A stretch of 10,445 bases of DNA from DASPJL01 sp035628645 (GTDB lineage: Bacteria > Bacteroidota > Bacteroidia > Cytophagales > Cyclobacteriaceae): the NCBI GenBank assembly GCA_035628645.1, contig DASPJL010000131.1, positions 1-10,445 of the forward strand, read 5' to 3'. The notes under the pieces are model-generated. The model was not told the DNA's origin. It worked only from the letters and a program-made list of their open reading frames with translations, and did not search any database. Each line of letters starts with the position of its first letter. Position 1 is the first letter of the stretch. Shown here in pieces: positions 6,548-10,445 of the stretch. Position numbers and translations under genes: made by a program.

Positions 6548-6991
6548 ATGGATGCAATAGAAGATTTAAACAATCTACTTAAATTATTAAAAGCTAACCC
6601 AGGTTTAAAATTTTCAAGACAAATTTTAAATGAAGTGGAAGAAGGAGAGATATATTATGTTCCCTCTTTGAAATTGAAAACTGTTGAAATTTTAAGCCTA
6701 CTCGAAACTCGAAAAGGGGTTCAGGAAGAAGTAATGAAAAAGGAGACAGTATTTAATTATAGCGATGTTCTGTCAGGGTTACAAAAGGAAATTATGCCTG
6801 AAGTATTTAATTGTACTCTAACAACAAGAACATCCACCTATATAATTTATGTTTCTTGGAATAAAAATAGAATAATTGGGATATTAAACTCAACTAATAC
6901 TACACTCGAAAAGTCTAAGGAATTGTATAACGTTTATAATGCGAAGGGATTAGAAGTTAGAGGGATTTTCTATAAGAAAAATTTTATGTAG
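6548..6991 (+). CDS. cytosolic protein, candidate immunity protein of the truncated tip
   Basis: This 147-residue product has no signal peptide or membrane segment. The N-terminal half is helical and charged (DLNNLLKLLKANPGLKFSRQ). The C-terminal half looks like alternating strands and helix (TYIIYVSWNKNRIIGIL, then a Lys-rich helix and GLEVRGIFYKK). The ATG lies 11 nt after the stop of the RHS tip remnant, and RHS core copy C starts soon after its own stop. I do not recognise the family. A cytosolic location fits immunity against an intracellular enzyme toxin, in line with the possible ADP-ribosyltransferase remnant. The gene is intact although its toxin is not, as expected for an orphan immunity gene. 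Confidence 0.68.
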   Translation: MDAIEDLNNLLKLLKANPGLKFSRQILNEVEEGEIYYVPSLKLKTVEILSLLETRKGVQEEVMKKETVFNYSDVLSGLQKEIMPEVFNCTLTTRTSTYIIYVSWNKNRIIGILNSTNTTLEKSKELYNVYNAKGLEVRGIFYKKNFM

Positions 6992-7018
6992 TAAGCCTAG
7001 CTGTGCGAGATATTGGGG

Positions 7019-8200
7019 ATGGCATCACCTGCTAGTCCCAGTATAAGAGTGCCCTCAACAAAACCAGCCCAGGCAGGAGCGTATGAATATAAGTACTTCC
7101 TCAAGGATCACCTGGGAAATACAAGGCTTGTGATAAATTCCGCCGCTCCTAACAGGTATGAATACCTTGCCACCATGGAAAGCGAGAATGCTACCCAGGA
7201 GGAAAAAGAATTTAAAAATATCATTGAAACAAGGCAACTGGATGCGGCATATAACCACACCTCAGGAGGTAATGAATCGGCAAGGCTTAATGCCGCGCTG
7301 GGGAGAGTAGTAGGACCCGCCATCACTTTAAATGTATCACCGGGAGATACGGTAAAGATGGAAGTGTTTGCAAAATACAGCAATACGGGAAGCAACTACA
7401 CAAGTGTAATAGACAATGTAGCCTCAGCAGTAGCCTATACTTTAGGAACGGTAGAAGCACAGAAGCAACTGGTAGGCAATGCATTTGCAGGAATACCGAG
7501 ACTTGCATTTTCCAGATCAAACACCGCACCGAGGGCTTATTTGAATTACATTTTCTTTGATAAGTCAATGAAATTTGTAGAGGCAAAGTCAGGATTTAAA
7601 CAAATTACAGGAGCAGCAGCGACCACATTTGAGAAGCTTGATTTAGAAACAGTAATAGAAAAAGAAGGATATTTATATATTTACGTAGCAAACGAGAGCA
7701 GCTCGGATGTAAACGTGTTCTTTGACGATCTGAAAGTAACCCAGGTGGAGTCACCTGTGAGGTCTCATACGGATTATTATCCATTTGGATTGGTTATAAG
7801 TGGGTTGAGTGGAGAGAGTGCAGGGACAAATCCTAATAAGTATCTCTATAATGGCAAGGAATTACAGGATGAGGAGTTTGGGGGCATACCATTAGATTGG
7901 CTGGACTATGGGGCGAGGATGTATGATTCTGCTTTGGGAAGATGGCATGTTGTTGATCCTCTTGCTGAGAAAATGAGAAGGTGGTCTCCTTATACTTACG
8001 CCTTTAACAACCCTATTAGGTTTATTGATCCTGATGGAATGGCACCAAAATGCGACAATTGCGATTACAGGACAACTACTACAACTATTAGTACACGTAA
8101 TGCCACCGAAAAGGTAAATGGAGAAGAATTGGCTGTAACAAAAGTTGAAGAAAGTTCAACGACAACTTCTGTTCCCTCCGTTGTTGAGGAAATATTATAG
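7019..8200 (+). CDS. orphan RHS C-terminal end, long core copy, tip frameshifted
   Basis: The frame opens after a TAG at 6998-7000; starts are TTG 7013 or ATG 7019, and the ATG is more usual. RHS homology is clear from about 7082 with the YD-type block YFLKDHLGNTRLVI. A beta-rich module of about 200 residues follows (NRYEYLATMESENAT to NVFFDDLKV), then SHTDYYPFGL and the core with DYGARMYDSALGRWH, AFNNPIRFIDPDGM (ending 8041). The tip begins with a Cys/Thr-rich segment (CDNCDYRTTTTT) and stops after 52 residues at a TAG (8198-8200). Its continuation lies in another frame to 8565. It lacks the long N-terminal part of an RHS shell, so it is a displaced cassette rather than a working gene. Confidence 0.78.
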   Translation: MASPASPSIRVPSTKPAQAGAYEYKYFLKDHLGNTRLVINSAAPNRYEYLATMESENATQEEKEFKNIIETRQLDAAYNHTSGGNESARLNAALGRVVGPAITLNVSPGDTVKMEVFAKYSNTGSNYTSVIDNVASAVAYTLGTVEAQKQLVGNAFAGIPRLAFSRSNTAPRAYLNYIFFDKSMKFVEAKSGFKQITGAAATTFEKLDLETVIEKEGYLYIYVANESSSDVNVFFDDLKVTQVESPVRSHTDYYPFGLVISGLSGESAGTNPNKYLYNGKELQDEEFGGIPLDWLDYGARMYDSALGRWHVVDPLAEKMRRWSPYTYAFNNPIRFIDPDGMAPKCDNCDYRTTTTTISTRNATEKVNGEELAVTKVEESSTTTSVPSVVEEIL

Positions 8201-8565
8201 AAGGATCGAATAAATCTTCGACAGTCCCAGGTGTAGTAAAAGATGGAAAAATAGAGTTGGCAAACGGCACATCGACGGCATTAAATAATGACTTCAACAA
8301 AACTATTGAAAAAGCACAAAATTTTGAAAGAAAGGAACATGGCTCTTTCGCAACCAACGAGGCAGAAAAATCACAGAAAACAGCGCAAGCATTAGGAACT
8401 GCGACAGGTTTTGCAGGGTTTATTAAACAAATTGGCACGACCACAAACGTGATTGGAGTAGCATTGGGTTTTACCCCTTCTATTCAAGAGTTAGCAAAAA
8501 AAGGAGTTGAACTTAGTAGCACACAAACAAGAACAGTATTGGGAAAAACACAAAAAGTTAAATAA
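8188..8565 (+). pseudogene. second half of the RHS tip after a frameshift
   Basis: This frame opens after a TGA at 8185-8187 and has coding character from IIEGSNKSSTVPGVVKDG onward. The remaining part is KIELANGTSTALNNDF, an Ala/Lys/Gln-rich helix, an Ala/Gly-rich stretch (GTATGFAGFIKQIG), and VLGKTQKVK at the end. TTG 8257 could serve as a start, but coding-like sequence continues upstream of it to the break. Relative to the preceding RHS frame it is shifted as by a 1-bp deletion (or 2-bp insertion) near 8185-8200. Joined, the tip would be about 175 residues. A lipoprotein gene begins 2 nt after the stop. I do not recognise the toxin type. Confidence 0.6.
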
Positions 8566-8567
8566 AA

Positions 8568-9116
8568 ATGAAAGTAAGATTTGATCGTGTTTGTTGTATA
8601 ATTATTATTTCAATGTTTTTATCATGTGAAAAAAAAAATGAAAAAGAAGGCCTAAAAAACATTTTCAATCCTAATCTTGATGTTACAGTAAATTCACTGA
8701 TAGGCGATGGATACAACAAAGTAGATTCATTGCATATACTAGGGAAAACATTTGAAGATGCTACAATAAATTACTTTTTTTTAAATGATAACGATCCTGT
8801 TTATTCCAGAGTGGTTTATGTTTGGAATATGGGGGATAGCCTGGAAATTGCAGAGTGGATAAAAAGTAAAGGTGGAATTATTTATTCAGACTGGCAAAAA
8901 GGTAGTGAAAACACACGAAGATTTTTTATTAAAGGTGTAAAAAGCGGATTGATTTTTAGAGCCTTTCATAGAAAAAAAATGTTAATAATTGATTTTGATT
9001 TCCCTGATTTCAAAAATCATAAAAGAAGCTTAAGAAGAAAGATTGATGAAAATGGGGTTTCAATTTCTGGAATAGACAATAATGGGAAAGAAGTCCTTTT
9101 GAATGATCCCTACTAG
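8568..9116 (+). CDS. lipoprotein, candidate immunity protein of the frameshifted tip
   Basis: This 182-residue protein begins with a lipoprotein signal: basic MKVRFDR, hydrophobic CCIIIISMF and lipobox LSC with Cys20 as the acylated residue, followed by EKKNEKEG. The mature part alternates strands and helices (DATINYFFLNDNDPVYSR, GDSLEIAEWIKSKGG) and has a basic segment near residue 155. The start is 2 nt after the end of the RHS tip, so the two were probably co-translated when the tip was intact. By position and membrane anchoring it is a likely immunity protein; I recognise no family. A terminator-like hairpin lies 40 nt after the stop. Confidence 0.75.
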   Translation: MKVRFDRVCCIIIISMFLSCEKKNEKEGLKNIFNPNLDVTVNSLIGDGYNKVDSLHILGKTFEDATINYFFLNDNDPVYSRVVYVWNMGDSLEIAEWIKSKGGIIYSDWQKGSENTRRFFIKGVKSGLIFRAFHRKKMLIIDFDFPDFKNHKRSLRRKIDENGVSISGIDNNGKEVLLNDPY

Positions 9117-9156
9117 CTCTAGCTGTTGCTAGTTTGTGGCTGTTCCCCCCCACCTG

Positions 9157-9187
9157 GCGCAAGTCTTCCTTCAGACTTGTGCTTTTT
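9157..9187 (+). terminator. hairpin with T-run after the lipoprotein gene (REP-like)
   Basis: GCGCAAGTCT (9157-9166) pairs with AGACTTGTGC (9173-9182) around a 6-nt loop, with one G/T wobble, and is followed by TTTTT. It has the form of an intrinsic terminator for the lipoprotein gene. Its sequence and its place before a RAYT remnant also fit a REP palindrome. Confidence 0.6.
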
Positions 9188-9193
9188 AATGAA

Positions 9194-9214
9194 AAGCAGA
9201 GTCTGTGACTCGCT
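9194..9214 (+). repeat. second REP-like hairpin
   Basis: GAGTC (9199-9203) and GACTC (9207-9211) pair around a TGT loop, extended by AGC/GCT with one bulged A. The TGT loop is the same as in the hairpins at 4431 and 9748. Confidence 0.5.
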
Positions 9215-9265
9215 GAATATCCAGTAAGTTTAATTTTTAGAGAAAAATTTTAATTTTGTACGCCA

Positions 9266-9328
9266 ATGAGTGTCAAGTACAAAATTAGAAACCAAGAAGC
9301 CGCTTACTTTATCACCCTACCACCGTGA
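9266..9328 (+). pseudogene. 5' remnant of a REP-associated (RAYT, Y1-type) transposase gene
   Basis: ATG 9266 begins MSVKYKIRNQEAAYFIT, which strongly resembles the first residues of Bacteroidota RAYT / IS200-like transposases (K-Y-K-x-x-N-x-E-x-x-Y-F-x-T). The likeness stops at about 9316. Only LPP and a TGA (9326-9328) follow, so the HUH and Tyr catalytic parts are gone. Two REP-like hairpins lie just upstream, which is typical of RAYT loci. An IS4-type fragment follows, and its insertion or a deletion probably removed the rest. Confidence 0.6.
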
Positions 9329-9426
9329 CTTGTGCCCCCACCATAGCCGTCAACCTAAGGAAAAAGTCATAGGAAAACAAACTAAAATTAGTTTTAAACA
9401 GGAAAATCAAGAATTTTTCTAAATAT

Positions 9427-9642
9427 GTGAACAGATTTGTATTAGCAGAACATTTGGAATCTGTTGCCAGGGAAACAGGATTCAAGCAACGAAATTCTAT
9501 TATTAGCCCAGAATCCTTTTTAAACACTTTATTCTTTTCCAACGCTCAAAGCTGTCCTACCTTAAGTGAATATAGCATAGATTTTGAGAATAACATCTCC
9601 CCGCTAGTCCGAGGTGTGCCGAGAATGAAAAGTAGCACATAA
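9427..9642 (+). pseudogene. 5' remnant of a second IS4-type transposase
   Basis: From GTG 9427 the product reads NRFVLAEHLESVARETGF, then KQRNSIISPESFLNTLFF and SCPTLSEYSIDFENN. This looks like the N-terminus of IS4-family transposases, with the helical part before the catalytic domain. It differs from the intact transposase at 5014. The frame is open back to 9373 without an ATG. True homology ends at about 9600; from GCTAGTCCGAG (9603) the codons are repeat sequence, with a stop at 9640-9642. The DDE residues are absent. The left IS end may be near 9342 (CATAGCCGTCAACCTAAG has the same pattern as the intact IS end), but this is tentative. Confidence 0.6.
9603..9613 (+). repeat. GCTAGTCCGAG junction motif, third site
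   Basis: This is an exact copy of the element terminus, preceded by CTCCCC. It ends the truncated transposase frame. The 70 bp that follow include AGAGATGGAGG, which also occurs inside repeat copy 2 (4752-4762). A direct repeat of the motif comes 84 bp later at 9687. Confidence 0.7.
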
Positions 9643-9686
9643 AACAGACTTTTCAATGCTATAAAAGAGATGGAGGCAGGCCCCCC

Positions 9687-9823
9687 GCTAGTCCGAGCAA
9701 AACATCAAAGAACAAAAAGCTTTTAAGAGCGATATATAAAAAAAGCTGGTGCGAGGCTGTGCCTCGTACCTCCATCTCTTTCGATAAAGTCAGCAAATGC
9801 AACGCCCTGCATTTTCTTCTATC
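9687..9823 (+). repeat. REP-like repeat unit, copy 3
   Basis: It has the same order of blocks as copy 1: GCTAGTCCGAG, A-rich spacer, AAAAAAAGCTGG, hairpin at 9748-9770 identical to 4431-4453, CCTCCATCTCTTTCGATAAA, and CTTCTATC. RHS core copy D begins immediately after, so the unit sits at the 5' truncation point of that core. Nothing else is seen in the stretch 9643-9830. Confidence 0.8.
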
Positions 9824-9842
9824 CAAGTATGATTCGTCTTCT

Positions 9843-10445
9843 GACACTCCTTACAGGTATGAATATCTTGCCACCATGGAAAGCGAGAATGCTACCCAGG
9901 AGGAAAAAGAATTTAAAAACATCAGTGAAGCAAGACAGCCGGACGCGGCATACAACCATACCGCAGGAGGCAATGAATCGGCAAGGCTTAATGCAGCAAA
10001 GGGGAGAGTAGTAGGACCGGCAATTACTTTAAATGTATCACCGGGAGATACTATAAAGATGGAAGTGTTTGCAAAATACAGCAATACTGGAAGCAACTAC
10101 ACAAGCGTAATAGACAATGTAGCCTCAGCGGTAGCAGGAGCTTATACGGCAGGAATGATAGAAGCACAGAAACAACTCGTAAGCAATGCTTTTGCAGGAA
10201 TACCAAGACTTGCTTTTTCGAGTTCAAACACAGCACCGAGGGCATACCTGAATTATATCTTCTTTGATAAGTCGATGAAGTATGTTCAATCCTATTCCAA
10301 TGCACAACAGATAACAACGGCAGCAGCAACGGGTTTTGAGCGGTTATTTTTAGAAACAGTAATAGAAAAAGAAGGATATTTATATATTTACGTAGCAAAC
10401 GAGAGCAGCTCGGATGTAAATGTGTTCTTTGACGATCTGAAAGTG
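9843..10445 (+). pseudogene. RHS protein fragment, pre-core module (5' truncated, continues past the window)
   Basis: The frame matches the module of copy C from about RYEYLATMESENAT (9855) to VANESSSDVNVFFDDLKV at the right edge. It differs inside, for example GAYTAGMIEAQKQLVSN against YTLGTVEAQKQLVGN. The upstream YD block (KDHLGNTR) is missing: the frame runs into repeat copy 3 instead, and stays open to 9636 without a plausible start. The first in-frame ATG is 9876 (MESENAT). The frame at the edge agrees with the frame at base 2, so joined ends would make one continuous RHS frame. The 5' break suggests a displaced end like copies B and C. Confidence 0.72.
10400..10445 (+). repeat. 46-bp direct repeat, right window edge
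   Basis: This is the exact copy of bases 1-46. Both copies reach the window edge, so the identical stretch may be longer in the genome. Confidence 0.9.

Noticed and set aside
7108..7586. Minus-strand open frames opposite RHS copy C (and the same at 9851-10398 opposite copy D)
   Set aside because: The + strand frames have clear RHS homology. The minus frames recur in both copies only because the DNA is duplicated.
8088..8444. Minus-strand frame of 118 codons across the frameshifted tip
   Set aside because: Coding character, adjacency to the lipoprotein and agreement with the RHS frame all favour the + strand.
9427..9642. A complete 71-residue gene
   Set aside because: The product is the N-terminus of a transposase, and its last residues are encoded by the repeat beginning at 9603.
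4431..9770. Hairpin repeats as a CRISPR array
   Set aside because: The three copies are far apart, one is inverted, there are no regular spacers and no cas genes.
9636..9854. RHS copy D frame extended through repeat copy 3 as a real N-terminus
   Set aside because: The frame is open by chance through the repeat: no plausible start, no RHS homology, and the same repeat sits elsewhere without RHS sequence.

Overview
The window is an accessory locus from an AT-rich member of the Bacteroidota, possibly Cytophagales-like; nothing in it allows a genus call. This rests on Bacteroidota-style RHS proteins with a beta-rich module ending in FFDDLKV, on several lipoproteins, on the lack of strong Shine-Dalgarno sites, and on IS4-family and RAYT (REP-associated transposase) sequences.

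The main content is a mosaic of RHS (YD-repeat) C-terminal ends. The conserved core is present four times, all on the + strand. Copy A (2-331) is the end of a gene that begins outside the window. Copy B (about 2302-2595) and copy C (about 7082-8041) are orphan ends without a normal 5' part. Copy D (about 9843-10445) runs off the right edge. Copies A-C each carry a different variable C-terminal tip. A small gene of different sequence and localisation follows each tip within 2-26 nt. This is the arrangement expected of polymorphic toxin/immunity cassettes, but most pairings here are inferred from position.

Layout. 2-1051: RHS end with a proline-rich linker and an OmpA-like tip; then an exported transglutaminase-like protein (1077-2255). 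2311-3405: orphan RHS end with a Gly/Ser/Asn-rich hydrophobic tip; then a two-TM protein (3408-3854). 3841-4050: a convergent small two-TM protein on the minus strand. 4082-4165: last 27 codons of a lost tip, overlapping (TAATG) a lipoprotein gene (4165-4380) that is cut off. 4376-6347: inverted-repeat element with gene debris inside, into which a complete IS4-family element (4806-6334, 10-bp target duplication) has inserted. 6345-6536: last 63 codons of another lost tip; then a cytosolic immunity candidate (6548-6991). 7019-8200 plus 8188-8565: a third RHS end whose tip is split by a frameshift; then a lipoprotein (8568-9116). 9117-9850: no intact gene, only REP-like hairpins, a RAYT 5' remnant, an IS4-type transposase 5' remnant and another copy of the element repeat. 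9843-10445: RHS core copy D.

The parts suggest a bank of displaced RHS tips and immunity genes that has been shuffled by recombination between cores and cut up by repeats. The 11-bp motif GCTAGTCCGAG occurs at four places, three of them where a coding sequence stops abruptly. The first and last 46 bases of the window are identical. Reading from the right end back into the left end would therefore give one continuous RHS frame (copy D into copy A), so the window could be a repeat-bounded contig, one unit of an array, or a circle.
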